Part shown: positions 17,515 to 26,645 of the stretch, piece after piece | Layout of the letters: every line of letters starts with the position of its first letter | Position numbering within the stretch: position 1 is the stretch's first letter | Assembly (NCBI GenBank): GCA_900315665.1 | Contig: OMZX01000012.1 | Location: 1 to 36,547, forward strand | Source: an uncultured Eubacteriales bacterium | GTDB taxonomy: Bacteria; Bacillota; Clostridia; Lachnospirales; Lachnospiraceae | Reading direction: 5' to 3' | Length of the DNA stretch: 36,547 nt | The notes under the pieces: generated by a model | Seen by the model: only the letters and a program-made list of their open reading frames with translations | What the model was told of the DNA's origin: nothing | Databases searched by the model: none | Position numbers and translations under genes: made by a program

Positions 17515-17805
17515 TTGAAAAGATATCTTTATACTTATGCCCCCTTATGGCAGACTCTGAAGGACGGTGGCGTCAGTCAGTATCAGCTATTACAAGGTGG
17601 GATCACATCTTCACAGCTCAACCGACTTCGTCGGAATGAATCAATCACTCTGAAGACTCTGAAGCGTTTATGCGAGACGTTACAGTGCCGCGTTTCCGAC
17701 ATTATGATCATGCGTCCGGAAGAAGAAATCGTGGAGTTCCTGGAGGAGATCGAAACGGAGGAAACAAAAGAGGAAGAAAAAATGGACACCTTCCATTTAG
17801 AATAA
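17515..17805 (+). CDS. Small XRE/Cro-type HTH regulator
   Basis: 96 residues starting at TTG, five bases after AAGGAGG. The helix-turn-helix covers about residues 9-65: LWQTLKDGGVSQYQLLQGGITSSQLNRLRRNESITLKTLKRLCETLQCRVSDIM. This is the YozG/HTH_26 layout, in which CxVSDIM ends the DNA-binding domain. The C-terminal 30 residues are highly acidic (EEEIVEFLEEIETEETKEEEK). It stands alone, with a strong hairpin behind it. A role as a transcription regulator is likely; its target is unknown, and the palindromes in its own upstream region are candidate autoregulatory sites. Confidence 0.8.
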   Translation: MKRYLYTYAPLWQTLKDGGVSQYQLLQGGITSSQLNRLRRNESITLKTLKRLCETLQCRVSDIMIMRPEEEIVEFLEEIETEETKEEEKMDTFHLE

Positions 17806-17847
17806 CTCGTAACTCCCTGACAAAACTCTGTTCTATTGTACGTGAAA

Positions 17848-17884
17848 TGCCGGAACGAAAGCATCCCCGCCTTTCGTTCCGGCA
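17848..17884 (+). terminator. Strong hairpin terminator after the XRE gene
   Basis: TGCCGGAACGAAAG (17848-17861) pairs perfectly with 17871-17884 (14 bp). The sequence after it is ATATTTG, a weak U tract. It sits between the convergent XRE and ftsH genes and could serve both. Confidence 0.7.
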
Positions 17885-17976
17885 ATATTTGATTGAATAT
17901 TAAAGCCTCATCGCATCAATGTAAATGCAAATCACAAGCTTGAACCTGGTAGGAAGATCCCCCCGCTTTACCTTAC

Positions 17977-20223
17977 CTACTGGTCTTCATCCTGTTCTGC
18001 ACTGGCAGCCTTTTCTTTGTCAGCGCTCTCATGATCGATATCTCCACGCTTCTGTCCATCCGCTGTATAGAGGGCTCTTGCTTCTTCGAAGCTGATCTTT
18101 TCCTTATGCTCCTCGACAGCCTTTGCAACATCCTCCTGCAGCTTTTTCGCCTTTTCCTCCGTCGTTTCAGGTACATCTGTATAAGGCGCGTTTATTACTG
18201 TATCCTGTGCTTTCACCGTTTCTTTTGTCTTCGAATCAGATGATGTTTCCATATCGGAATCAGTCTGCTCCTCAATGCGCACTCCATCCGCCGTATACTT
18301 TTCCGGATGAAGCTTCATGTCTTCTTCCTTCTGCACATCATGAAGAATATGCATGAATTCCTTTCCGGTAATGGTCTCGCGTTCGATCAGAAACTCTGCG
18401 ATCCGGTCCAGTGCAAAACGGTTCTTTCGGAGAATCTCCTTCGCTTCCTCGTAGCTCTCCTTCAGAATCTTCATGACCTCTTCATCGACAGCGGTCGCTG
18501 TGTCGTCGCCACAGTTCATGACCGTCTTTCCAGAAAGATACATCGATTCCTGCGTTGCAAGTCCCATAAGACCGAACTTATCGGACATACCATACTGCGT
18601 AACCATCGCGCGAGCCAGCTTCGTCGCCTTTTCGATATCATTTGCCGCACCAGTTGTAACCGTATCAAAGACGATTTCCTCCGCGGCACGACCTGCAAGA
18701 TAGGTGACCAGCATCGCATGCAGCTCATCCTTCGTGTTCAGATACTTTTCTTCCTCCGGAACCTGCATCACATAACCGAGCGCACCCATCGTACGAGGAA
18801 TGATGGTGATCTTCTGCACCGGCTCGGCATCCTTCTGGATGGCGGAAACGAGTGCATGACCAACTTCATGATAGGAAACGATTCTTCTCTCCTGCTGGGA
18901 AAGAATACGATCCTTCTTCTCTTTACCGACAAGTACGACCTCAACCGCCTCAAAAAGATCCGACTGTGATACGGCCTTTCGTCCATGCTTGACTGCTGTG
19001 ATGGCTGCCTCATTCATCATATTGGCAAGATCTGCACCGACGGCGCCGGAGGTTGCCAGAGCAATTTCATTGAAATCGACACTATCATCAAGCTTTACAT
19101 CCCGTGCATGTACCTTCAGGATGTTAACACGGCCTTTAAGGTCAGGCTTTTCGACGACGATACGGCGGTCGAAACGACCCGGACGAAGCAGTGCCGGATC
19201 CAGAATCTCCGGACGGTTCGTCGCACCCATGACCATGATGCCCTTCGAGGCATCGAAGCCATCCATCTCAGAAAGGAGCTGGTTCAACGTCTGCTCACGT
19301 TCATCATTGCCACCGCCATAATGACTCTCTCTTGATTTACCGATTGCATCGATTTCATCGATAAAGATAATGCACGGCGCTGTCTGGCTTGCCTGCTTAA
19401 AAAGATCACGGACACGGCTTGCACCGACGCCGACAAACATCTCGACGAAATCAGAACCGGACAGAGAATAAAACGGCACCTGTGCTTCACCGGCGACAGC
19501 CTTTGCAAGAAGCGTTTTACCGGTTCCCGGAGGTCCTACAAGAAGTGCACCCTTTGGCAGCTTCGCACCAACCTGCGTATACTTCGATGGATTATGCAGG
19601 AAGTCGACGATCTCAATCAGAGACTCCTTCGCTTCATCCTCACCGGCCACATCCTTGAAGGTGACACCGGTTTCCTTCTGCATGTACATCTTTGCCGTGG
19701 ACTTGCCGACGCCCATGATATTGGAACCGCTGCCGCCCATCCGGCGCATGGTCATGCTCATGAGGACAAAGAGAAGCGCAAACGGGATGACCACGCTGAA
19801 GATGGTCTCCATGATGAAGCCGGAATTGTCAGGCTTTTTCTTGTAGATTTCTACATTGTGACGAAGCAGCCGGTCGACGAGATTTTCTGCGTCCGCATTG
19901 ACCGGAACCACATAGTATTTAAGCTCAACCTGATTGAGATAGCCGCCGTAGCTCTCGGTGCTGTCCTCTGCCGGCACGAAGCCTGCCACCGGATAAACCG
20001 TGATTTCATTGGTTCCCCACTCTACCTTCTGCACCTGTCCGTTATCTACCATCGTGATAAAGGCAGAGTAGCTGATTTCCTGAGAAACCTCCGAGACGAA
20101 AAAGCCCCGGATCATCGTATAAACGAAAAAGGTAATGACGGCAGCGATGATCAGAATCATAAAGGTTGGTCCTGAATTGCGGAATCGCCTGTTGTCATTA
20201 CCCTGATAATTGTTGTTGTCCAT
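17977..20223 (-). CDS. ftsH: ATP-dependent zinc metalloprotease FtsH
   Basis: 748 residues. Two membrane helices (about 20-40 and 137-158) flank an extracytoplasmic domain. The AAA+ domain has Walker A GPPGTGKT (230-237), Walker B FIDEID (about 287-292) and the second region of homology [20 protein letters not shown]. The zinc protease motif is HEVGH (452-456), with the third ligand in [13 protein letters not shown]. FtsH degrades misfolded membrane proteins and regulators. A C-terminal tail of about 130 charged, low-complexity residues (after [10 protein letters not shown]) is much longer than in many homologues. GGAG lies seven bases before the ATG. It has its own promoter and a palindrome at the predicted transcript 5' end. 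Confidence 0.98.
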   Translation of the reverse strand: MDNNNYQGNDNRRFRNSGPTFMILIIAAVITFFVYTMIRGFFVSEVSQEISYSAFITMVDNGQVQKVEWGTNEITVYPVAGFVPAEDSTESYGGYLNQVELKYYVVPVNADAENLVDRLLRHNVEIYKKKPDNSGFIMETIFSVVIPFALLFVLMSMTMRRMGGSGSNIMGVGKSTAKMYMQKETGVTFKDVAGEDEAKESLIEIVDFLHNPSKYTQVGAKLPKGALLVGPPGTGKTLLAKAVAGEAQVPFYSLSGSDFVEMFVGVGASRVRDLFKQASQTAPCIIFIDEIDAIGKSRESHYGGGNDEREQTLNQLLSEMDGFDASKGIMVMGATNRPEILDPALLRPGRFDRRIVVEKPDLKGRVNILKVHARDVKLDDSVDFNEIALATSGAVGADLANMMNEAAITAVKHGRKAVSQSDLFEAVEVVLVGKEKKDRILSQQERRIVSYHEVGHALVSAIQKDAEPVQKITIIPRTMGALGYVMQVPEEEKYLNTKDELHAMLVTYLAGRAAEEIVFDTVTTGAANDIEKATKLARAMVTQYGMSDKFGLMGLATQESMYLSGKTVMNCGDDTATAVDEEVMKILKESYEEAKEILRKNRFALDRIAEFLIERETITGKEFMHILHDVQKEEDMKLHPEKYTADGVRIEEQTDSDMETSSDSKTKETVKAQDTVINAPYTDVPETTEEKAKKLQEDVAKAVEEHKEKISFEEARALYTADGQKRGDIDHESADKEKAASAEQDEDQ

Positions 20224-20242
20224 GTAAGCACTCCGTTTCCGT

Positions 20243-20261
20243 GTATCTTATTTTAAGATAC
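20243..20261. promoter_or_regulatory. Palindrome at the ftsH transcription start
   Basis: GTATCTTA (20243-20250) and TAAGATAC (20254-20261) form a perfect 8-bp inverted repeat with a 3-base centre. It begins about eight bases after the ftsH -10, so it is either an operator overlapping the start site or a hairpin at the very 5' end of the mRNA. It matches neither CIRCE nor a CtsR box. Confidence 0.55.
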
Positions 20262-20269
20262 TTCTTTTC

Positions 20270-20298
20270 ATTATACGGACGGGGTGCACATAAATCAA
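20270..20298 (-). promoter_or_regulatory. Sigma-A-like promoter of ftsH
   Basis: On the minus strand TTGATT (20298-20293) and a perfect TATAAT (20275-20270) are separated by 17 bases. It lies in the 83-base gap behind the DUF1015 gene. Confidence 0.65.
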
Positions 20299-20306
20299 GT
20301 TAAAAC

Positions 20307-21596
20307 CTAGCGTTCAATCTCATGAATAAACAGTCCGGAGCGGAGCTTCGGCTCGAACCAGGTGGATTTCGGCGGCATGAGTCTGCCGGCGTCAGCGACA
20401 CGCAGCAGCTCAGAAATCGAGGTCGGATACATGGAAAATGCAACCGCCGGACCTCTTTCCTCGATCGTTCCATCCATCACCTTATCATAGGTATAGCGGT
20501 TCACAAGCTTCTCCAGCTCCTTCACGCCCCGAATCCCGCCGACAAACTGAATCCGATGATCCGTCCGCGGGTCTTCGATGCCAAGCATCGGTGAAAGCAC
20601 AAGCTCCTGCAGCATCGAAACATCGAGTGTCTTCACAGGATCACTTCGTCTTTCACTGACCATCTCATCACGAAGTGTCAGGAGGAACCATTTCCCATCA
20701 AGATAGATGCCTACATTTCCCTTATTGCCCGGAGAAACGGCTGACGGAGCCGGAATCACTTCGAAATATTCCTCAAGCGATTCCATAAAATCAGCCGGCT
20801 TAAGACCATTTAAGTCTTTGACAACACGGTTGTACGGAAGAATCTCAAGCTCCGAATCCGGGAACAAAACAGACAGGAAGTAATTAAACTCTTCCTTCCC
20901 GGTATAATCCGGATGCGCCTCACGGCGTTTCAATGCGACCTTAACGGCACTCGCTGCCCTATGGTGTCCGTCTGCGATGTAGGTATTAGGCACCTTCTCA
21001 AATGCCTCCGCCAGCGCCTCAACCGTCGCTTCGTCCGAAATACGCCAGACTTCATGATGCACACCGTCATCCTCTGTAAAATCATAGAGTGGTGTATTCC
21101 GCCGCACTCGCGTAACGACGGCTTCAATGGCATCCTGCCGGCGATAGCAAAGAAAAATCGGACCAGTCTGTGCGGAGCAGACATCCACATGATGAATCCG
21201 GTCCAGCTCCTTCTCCGCTACCGTATTCTCGTGCTTTTTGCAGACGCCGGACAGATAATCATCGACACTGGACAGCGCACAGATGCCGGTCTGCGTCCGC
21301 CCCTTCCAGGTAAGCGACCACACATAATAGCACGGCTTATCCTCCCGCACGAAAACGCCGTCCGCTTCTTCCTTTCGAAGCATCTCGGCCGCCTTTTCAT
21401 AAACGGACATCGCATACATGTCCTGTGTCGGCGGGAACTGCGTCTCCGGCCGGTCAATATTGAGAAAGCTAAGCGGCTTTCCCTTGACGGCTTCGGCAGC
21501 CTCTTCACGGGAATATACATCATACGGAAGCGCCGCGACATCCTTCGCAAGCGCCTCGGTCGGGCGGAACGCCCGGAACGGTTTTACTACAGCCAT
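20307..21596 (-). CDS. DUF1015 family protein in the serine biosynthesis operon
   Basis: 429 residues, full length for the family. The start MAVVKPFRAFRPTEALAKDVAALPYDVYSREEA is the DUF1015 N-terminus. The signature TYIADGHHRAASA is at about residue 207-219, and the C-terminus ends MPPKSTWFEPKLRSGLFIHEI. It is the third gene of serC-serA-DUF1015, with a 9-base gap to serA and GGAG before the ATG, so it belongs to the serine pathway by context. The DGHHR motif resembles that of ParB-fold free-serine kinases (SerK/SbnI type). A kinase or phosphatase role on serine/phosphoserine is inference only. No serB-type phosphatase is in the operon. Confidence 0.9.
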   Translation of the reverse strand: MAVVKPFRAFRPTEALAKDVAALPYDVYSREEAAEAVKGKPLSFLNIDRPETQFPPTQDMYAMSVYEKAAEMLRKEEADGVFVREDKPCYYVWSLTWKGRTQTGICALSSVDDYLSGVCKKHENTVAEKELDRIHHVDVCSAQTGPIFLCYRRQDAIEAVVTRVRRNTPLYDFTEDDGVHHEVWRISDEATVEALAEAFEKVPNTYIADGHHRAASAVKVALKRREAHPDYTGKEEFNYFLSVLFPDSELEILPYNRVVKDLNGLKPADFMESLEEYFEVIPAPSAVSPGNKGNVGIYLDGKWFLLTLRDEMVSERRSDPVKTLDVSMLQELVLSPMLGIEDPRTDHRIQFVGGIRGVKELEKLVNRYTYDKVMDGTIEERGPAVAFSMYPTSISELLRVADAGRLMPPKSTWFEPKLRSGLFIHEIER

Positions 21597-21605
21597 AGGA
21601 CTCCT

Positions 21606-22775
21606 TTACTGTACTTTCCTAACGCGGAGAATGCCCTCGAGCTTCTGGAGGTTTTCCATACCCTCTTCATTCAGGTGCGTGTTGATGTCCATCAGTGTAT
21701 AGGCATAATCACCACGCGACTTGTTCTGCATGCCTTCGATGTTGATGTTCGCATCGCCGAGTGCCTTTGTGATCTTCGAAAGCATATTCGGCACATTCCG
21801 GTGAAGAATCGCAATACGGCCGACCGACTGACAGATGCCCATATCCGTATCCGGGAAATTCACAGAATGATGAATATTTCCATTATCGAGGTAATCCTGG
21901 ATTTCCTGGACGGCCATCACCGCACAGTTATCCTCAGCCTCTTCCGTCGATGCACCAAGATGCGGCAGCACCAGCGCCCCCGGCATGTGTACGGAGGAAG
22001 CATTCGGGAAATCCGAAACATAGGCCTTCACCTTCCCTGCTGCCAATGCCTCCTTCATGTCCTGGTCATTGACGAGTACGTCACGCGCAAAGTTAAGGAT
22101 GCGTACGCCGTCCTTCATACGCTTGATGGCATCCGCGTTAATCATACCCTTCGTGGAATCATTGGCCGGCACATGAACTGTGATGTAATCACTCTTCTCA
22201 TAAATCTCATCCGTCAGCGCGGCATGATGTACCTTCTGGGAAAGCTCCCATGCAGAATTCACGGAAAGATACGGATCATAACCATAGACCTCCATACCGA
22301 GATCAACCGCAGCATTCGCAACAAGAACACCGATCGCACCGAGACCGATGACGCCGAGCGTCTTTCCCTTGATCTCATTCCCGGCGAACTGCTTTTTCGC
22401 CTTTTCTGCGGTTTTCTTGATATCAGGATCGTCGGCATTGGCCTTGATCCAGTCTGCACCGCCGACAACATCACGGCTTGCAAGCATCAGACCTGCAATC
22501 ACGAGCTCCTTCACGGCATTGGCATTGGCGCCAGGCGTGTTGAACACGACGATGCCTTCTTCTGCGCAGCGATCCAGCGGGATATTGTTGACACCGGCGC
22601 CGGCACGTCCGATTGCTCGAAGCGTCTTCGGGAACTGCATCTCCTTCATATCCGCTGAGCGGACAAGCACTGCCGCTGCCGTGTCGATCGTGTCAACCAG
22701 CGTGTACCCCTTCCGGAATTTTCCAGTACCAACACGGCTAATGTTATTTAAGCAAAATACTTCTCTGTCTTTCAT
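21606..22775 (-). CDS. serA: D-3-phosphoglycerate dehydrogenase
   Basis: 389 residues, a short ACT-containing form. The substrate-binding part has RAGAGVNNIPLDRCAEEGI at about 57-75, the NAD-binding Rossmann motif is GVIGLGAIG (about 142-150), and the catalytic His is in LPHLGASTEEAE. In place of the common RGG..VDE segment this protein has FARDVLVNDQDM. A C-terminal ACT domain (HRNVPNMLSKITKALGDANINIEGMQNKSR) is the usual site of serine feedback. It oxidises 3-phosphoglycerate to 3-phosphohydroxypyruvate, the first step of serine synthesis. It lies 83 bases behind serC. Confidence 0.96.
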   Translation of the reverse strand: MKDREVFCLNNISRVGTGKFRKGYTLVDTIDTAAAVLVRSADMKEMQFPKTLRAIGRAGAGVNNIPLDRCAEEGIVVFNTPGANANAVKELVIAGLMLASRDVVGGADWIKANADDPDIKKTAEKAKKQFAGNEIKGKTLGVIGLGAIGVLVANAAVDLGMEVYGYDPYLSVNSAWELSQKVHHAALTDEIYEKSDYITVHVPANDSTKGMINADAIKRMKDGVRILNFARDVLVNDQDMKEALAAGKVKAYVSDFPNASSVHMPGALVLPHLGASTEEAEDNCAVMAVQEIQDYLDNGNIHHSVNFPDTDMGICQSVGRIAILHRNVPNMLSKITKALGDANINIEGMQNKSRGDYAYTLMDINTHLNEEGMENLQKLEGILRVRKVQ

Positions 22776-22858
22776 GTTATCTCCCCTTTTTCAAACAAAA
22801 GCTGTCCCTCTGAAGTGCGTGTCACATCGTACACCCCGGAGAGACGGCTATCTATATT

Positions 22859-23941
22859 TTAAGCGTTTTCTTTTTCAAATTTATCCATGAACTGAACGAG
22901 CGTCTCGACACCCTTCTTCGGCATCGCATTATAAAGAGATGCACGCATGCCGCCGACGGTACGATGGCCTTTCAGATTCTTGAGGCCGGCTGCACTGGAC
23001 TCTGCGATAAACTTCTTATCGAGTTCCTCATTGCCGGTGATAAACGGCACATTCATGAGCGAACGATCCTTCGGTACGACGGTACCCTTAAAGAGCTTCG
23101 ACTGATCGAGATAATCATAAAGGATCTTAGCTTTCTCTTCATTCCGCTTCTTCATCTCGGAAAGACCGCCCATTTCCTTCAACCACTTGAAGACTAAGCC
23201 GCAGATGTAAATATTGTAGCAAGGAGGCGTGTTGTAGAGAGAACCCTTATCGGCATGGGTCTTATAGGTAAGCATGGTCGGCGTAAACGGGAGAACATCC
23301 TCACGGATCAGGTCATCGCGGATCACGACAATGGTTACGCCTGCCGGCCCCACGTTTTTCTGTACGCCGCCCCAGAGGATGCCGTACTTTGTGACATCCA
23401 TCGGCTCTGACAGGAACATGGAGGAAACATCAGAAACGAGATCCTTACCCTTTGTGTTCGGGAGGGTCTTGATAGTTGTACCATAAATGGTGTTGTTCTG
23501 GCAGATATAGACATAATCTGCGTCCGAATCGATCGGAAGATCAGAAAGATCAGGAATATAGGTGAAGGTCTTATCCGCGGAGCTTGCTACCACATGTACG
23601 GTGCCATACTTCTCTGCTTCCTTGGCTGCCTTCTTTGCCCACTGACCGGTTACGATATAATCGGCAACTTTATTTTTCATGAGATTCATCGGAACCATGG
23701 CGAACTGTGTATTGCCGCCGCCCTGGAGAAACAGTACCTTATAATTGTCAGGAACTCCGAGGAGTTCTCTGAAATCAGCCTCTGCTGTATCGATGATATC
23801 CTGGAACTCCTTTGACCGGTGCGACATCTCCATGACGGACATTCCGCATCCATGATAATCCAGCATCTCTGCAGCCGCTGTCTTTAGTACCTCCTCCGGT
23901 AAACATGCCGGACCCGCACTGAAATTATAAACTCTGCTCAT
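22859..23941 (-). CDS. serC: Phosphoserine aminotransferase
   Basis: 360 residues, typical of SerC. It starts RVYNFSAGPACLPEEVL and has GMSVMEMSHRSKEF, FLQGGGNTQFAMVPMNL and the PLP lysine segment WGGVQKNVGPAGVTIVV at about residues 190-206. Close to the end comes GHRTVGGMRASLYNAMP, which binds the substrate phosphate. It converts 3-phosphohydroxypyruvate and glutamate to phosphoserine and 2-oxoglutarate. First gene of the serC-serA-DUF1015 operon, divergent from uvrB; the binding site GGAGCGGGAG precedes the ATG. Confidence 0.97.
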   Translation of the reverse strand: MSRVYNFSAGPACLPEEVLKTAAAEMLDYHGCGMSVMEMSHRSKEFQDIIDTAEADFRELLGVPDNYKVLFLQGGGNTQFAMVPMNLMKNKVADYIVTGQWAKKAAKEAEKYGTVHVVASSADKTFTYIPDLSDLPIDSDADYVYICQNNTIYGTTIKTLPNTKGKDLVSDVSSMFLSEPMDVTKYGILWGGVQKNVGPAGVTIVVIRDDLIREDVLPFTPTMLTYKTHADKGSLYNTPPCYNIYICGLVFKWLKEMGGLSEMKKRNEEKAKILYDYLDQSKLFKGTVVPKDRSLMNVPFITGNEELDKKFIAESSAAGLKNLKGHRTVGGMRASLYNAMPKKGVETLVQFMDKFEKENA

Positions 23942-24114
23942 ATACTCCCGCTCCTTTGCTCATGATTGTTTAATTTTTGCCATTTCTATGGCTTCACTAG
24001 ACTATAGCACCGACATCATTAATATCGTATATAAATGTTTTTTATGTATTTAGATTAGTACATGCTTGATGGGGTCCGCTTGATGAGGTCAGGAGACCTT
24101 ACAGAAATCTTACG

Positions 24115-24143
24115 GTTACAATGCAATGGTTCTACTGTATAAT
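24115..24143 (+). promoter_or_regulatory. Candidate promoter of uvrB
   Basis: GTTACA (24115-24120) and a perfect TATAAT (24138-24143) are 17 bases apart. I looked for a Firmicutes LexA box (GAAC-N4-GTTC) around it and did not find one. A small inverted repeat AGGTC/GACCT lies at about 24084-24097. Confidence 0.5.
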
Positions 24144-24233
24144 GGTGAACATACTTAGATTATTTCATCCTTGATGATATTTCTTTAGCTGACATTTCTT
24201 TATAACAGTATTTCTTTTTGGACGGAGAAGCTC

Positions 24234-26228
24234 ATGGAAAAACATCCTTTTGTTTTACATTCTGACTACGCGCCGACCGGTGACCAGCCTAAGGCGATTG
24301 AGAAGCTCGTTGCCGGCTTCAAGGAAGGCAATCAGTTCGAAACCCTGCTCGGCGTGACCGGCTCCGGTAAGACCTTTACGATGGCCAATGTCATCCAGGC
24401 GTTGCAGAAGCCAACGCTCATCATATCCCACAACAAAACACTGGCGGCCCAGCTCTATTCCGAAATGAAGGACTTTTTCCCTGAAAACCGGGTAGAATAT
24501 TTTGTTTCCTATTACGATTATTATCAGCCGGAGGCCTATGTCCCGTCGACCGATACCTACATTGAAAAAGATTCTGATATCAACGATGAAATCGATAAGC
24601 TTCGGAACTCCGCGATGGCCTCTCTGTCCGAGCGAAGCGATACGATTGTCGTCTCCTCCGTTTCCTGCATCTATGGACTCGGTGCGCCGACAGAGTATCT
24701 GAACATGGCGATTTCTCTCCGTCCTGGCCAGATAAAAGATCGGGACGAGTTCATTCGACAGCTCATCGACATCCAGTACAATCGGAACGATATGGACTTT
24801 AAGCGCGGCACCTTCCGTGTCATGGGTGATGTTGTCGACGTTTTCCCGGCCAGTGAAGGCGAAGAAGCCTACCGCATCGAGTTCTTCGGAGATGAAATTG
24901 ACACAATCAAACGGATCGATGCCCTGACGGCGAAGACCAATGCTTCCATGCAGCACATCATGATCTATCCTGCAAGCCCCTACGTCATCCCGCAGGATAA
25001 GCTGAACCTCGCCTGTGTCAATATCCTGAAGGAAATGGATGAGCGGGTTCAGTATTTTAAGGACAATGACAAGCTTCTCGAAGCGCAGCGGATTGCCGAG
25101 CGGACCAATTATGATGTTGAGATGCTGAAAGAAACCGGCTTTTGCTCAGGTATCGAAAATTATACGAGACATTTAAATTTTGCGAAACCGGGCGAACCGC
25201 CCTATACCCTCATGGATTATTTTCCGGACGACTACCTCATCATCGTCGATGAGTCGCACGTCACACTCCCGCAGGTACGCGGCATGTACAATGGAAACCT
25301 TTCCCGTAAGACAACCCTGGTGGATTATGGCTTCCGTCTGCCATCCGCACTGGACAACAGGCCGCTTAATTTCGAGGAATTTGAACAGAAGATTGATCAG
25401 ATGATGTTCGTATCGGCGACACCCGGTGATTATGAAGCGGATCATGAACTTCTGCGAGCGGAGCAAATCATCCGTCCGACCGGTCTCCTCGATCCGGAAA
25501 TCGAGGTCCGTCCGACGAAGGGACAGATTGATGATCTCATCGCGCAGATTCATAAAGAAACCGCCGCAAAACACAAGGTTCTCGTGACGACGCTCACGAA
25601 GCGGATGGCGGAGGACCTCACAAAATATCTCAAGGAAGCGGATATCCGTGTCAAGTATCTGCATTCCGATATCGATACCCTGGAGCGGGCACAGATCATC
25701 CGCGATATGCGGCTTGACAAATTTGACGTACTTGTAGGCATTAACCTGCTCCGTGAGGGACTCGATATCCCTGAGGTTGCACTCGTCGCGATTCTCGATG
25801 CCGATAAGGAAGGCTTCCTTCGTTCAGAAACCTCGCTCATCCAGACGGTCGGCCGTGCTGCGCGTAATGCTGACGGGCACGTCATCATGTATGCTGACAC
25901 GATCACAGAATCCATGCGTCACACGATTGATGAGACCAATCGCCGCCGCAAGGTACAGATGGCTTATAATGAGGAGCACCACATCACGCCGACGACGATT
26001 CATAAGGCGGTACAGGATGTTATCGCGATCACACGTGCTGCAGACGCTGATGATCTCGGCGGGATCAAAAAGGATGTGGAATCTATGTCGCATCAGGAGG
26101 TGGACAAGCTCATCCGCGAACTCACGAAAAAGATGCGCGCCGCTGCCACCGAGCTCAACTTCGAGGACGCCGCCAAATACCGTGACAAGATTGAAGAAAT
26201 CCGGAAAACCATTTCGAAAGAAGAATAG
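24234..26228 (+). CDS. uvrB: UvrABC system protein B
   Basis: 664 residues. It begins with [21 protein letters not shown] and has Walker A GVTGSGKT (40-47), the beta-hairpin [21 protein letters not shown] used to probe damage, the DESH helicase box (about 338-341), and helicase motifs V/VI with [14 protein letters not shown] and QTVGRAARN. The C-terminal UVR motif [19 protein letters not shown] binds UvrC. It is the damage-verification helicase of nucleotide excision repair. GGAG lies six bases before the ATG. No uvrA follows in the window; a structured repeat starts directly after the stop. Confidence 0.98.
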   Translation: MEKHPFVLHSDYAPTGDQPKAIEKLVAGFKEGNQFETLLGVTGSGKTFTMANVIQALQKPTLIISHNKTLAAQLYSEMKDFFPENRVEYFVSYYDYYQPEAYVPSTDTYIEKDSDINDEIDKLRNSAMASLSERSDTIVVSSVSCIYGLGAPTEYLNMAISLRPGQIKDRDEFIRQLIDIQYNRNDMDFKRGTFRVMGDVVDVFPASEGEEAYRIEFFGDEIDTIKRIDALTAKTNASMQHIMIYPASPYVIPQDKLNLACVNILKEMDERVQYFKDNDKLLEAQRIAERTNYDVEMLKETGFCSGIENYTRHLNFAKPGEPPYTLMDYFPDDYLIIVDESHVTLPQVRGMYNGNLSRKTTLVDYGFRLPSALDNRPLNFEEFEQKIDQMMFVSATPGDYEADHELLRAEQIIRPTGLLDPEIEVRPTKGQIDDLIAQIHKETAAKHKVLVTTLTKRMAEDLTKYLKEADIRVKYLHSDIDTLERAQIIRDMRLDKFDVLVGINLLREGLDIPEVALVAILDADKEGFLRSETSLIQTVGRAARNADGHVIMYADTITESMRHTIDETNRRRKVQMAYNEEHHITPTTIHKAVQDVIAITRAADADDLGGIKKDVESMSHQEVDKLIRELTKKMRAAATELNFEDAAKYRDKIEEIRKTISKEE

Positions 26229-26229
26229 G

Positions 26230-26360
26230 AAGGCATCGCAAGCGATGCCTTTGAACGCGCTCGCCGCTAAGGCATCCCGAAGCCTTCTCCGCTCCGCTCC
26301 GGTCGGCGCAAATCAGATGTCCACTGGACATCTTGCGCCCGCTTCGCGGTACTCCGGGAT
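26230..26360 (+). repeat. Structured repeat module M, copy 2 (3' end of uvrB)
   Basis: Hairpin A is AAGGCATCGC (26230-26239) pairing with GCGATGCCTT (26242-26251), starting two bases after the uvrB stop. The linker CGCTCGCCGCTAAGGC follows, then hairpin B with outer stem ATCCCG/CGGGAT. The inner arm of hairpin B is expanded here: GGCGCAA/TTGCGCC encloses AGATGTCC/GGACATCT. The shared motifs AAGCCT and TACTCC are kept. Hairpin A followed by TT could end uvrB transcription. Confidence 0.8.
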
Positions 26361-26362
26361 AA

Positions 26363-26392
26363 CAACAAAAACCTCCGGAGCCACTCCGGAGG
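26363..26392 (-). terminator. Rho-independent terminator of tRNA-Arg
   Basis: On the minus strand CCTCCGGAG (26392-26384) pairs with CTCCGGAGG (26380-26372) around a 3-base loop and is followed by TTTTTGTTGTT. It lies 10 bases beyond the tRNA 3' end. Confidence 0.92.
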
Positions 26393-26401
26393 TCTTCGAT
26401 A

Positions 26402-26474
26402 TGTTCCTAGGCGGACTCGAACCGCCACTACTGGCGTCGGAGGCCAGCGCTCTATCCAATTAAGCTATAAGAAC
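26402..26474 (-). tRNA. tRNA-Arg, anticodon CCG
   Basis: On the minus strand the acceptor GTTCTTA pairs with TAGGAAC (one G-T), the discriminator is A, and the 3' CCA is not encoded. The D arm contains TAGCTTAATTGGATAGAGC. The anticodon stem CTGGC/GCCAG encloses loop CTCCGAC, giving anticodon CCG (codon CGG). The T arm is GGCGG-TTCGAGT-CCGCC. All cloverleaf elements are present. Confidence 0.95.
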
Positions 26475-26499
26475 ATCCTTCGCTTTCGCGAACCCTTGC

Positions 26500-26529
26500 A
26501 TTATATCTCATGTCTCCTGAAAACACAAG
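26500..26529 (-). promoter_or_regulatory. Promoter of tRNA-Arg
   Basis: On the minus strand a perfect TATAAT (26505-26500) lies about 26 bases before the tRNA. A weak TTGTGT -35 (26529-26524) lies 18 bases upstream. Confidence 0.5.
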
Positions 26530-26577
26530 TGTCAGAATTTTCACAGGCTGGTACCTTGTTTCCGAAAGATTTTTTTA

Positions 26578-26606
26578 TTGAAACAAATTTTCTTTCGTGA
26601 TAAACT
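26578..26606 (+). promoter_or_regulatory. Candidate promoter of the rpiR-like pseudogene
   Basis: TTGAAA (26578-26583) and TAAACT (26601-26606) are 17 bases apart. The spacer carries GAAA and TTTC half sites (about 26580-26596) that could be an autoregulatory operator. Confidence 0.45.
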
Positions 26607-26645
26607 TACTTTTGAAATATGAGTTTTTAGTCAGGAGGCAATATC

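Noticed and set aside
20913-22658. A 581-codon open frame on the plus strand across DUF1015 and serA
   Set aside because: It is antisense to two clear serine-operon genes, crosses their junction, and has a low-complexity Arg/His/Ile-rich product typical of shadow frames.
24100-24233. A LexA (SOS) box in front of uvrB
   Set aside because: No GAAC-N4-GTTC palindrome is present; GAAC at about 24147 has no matching half site.
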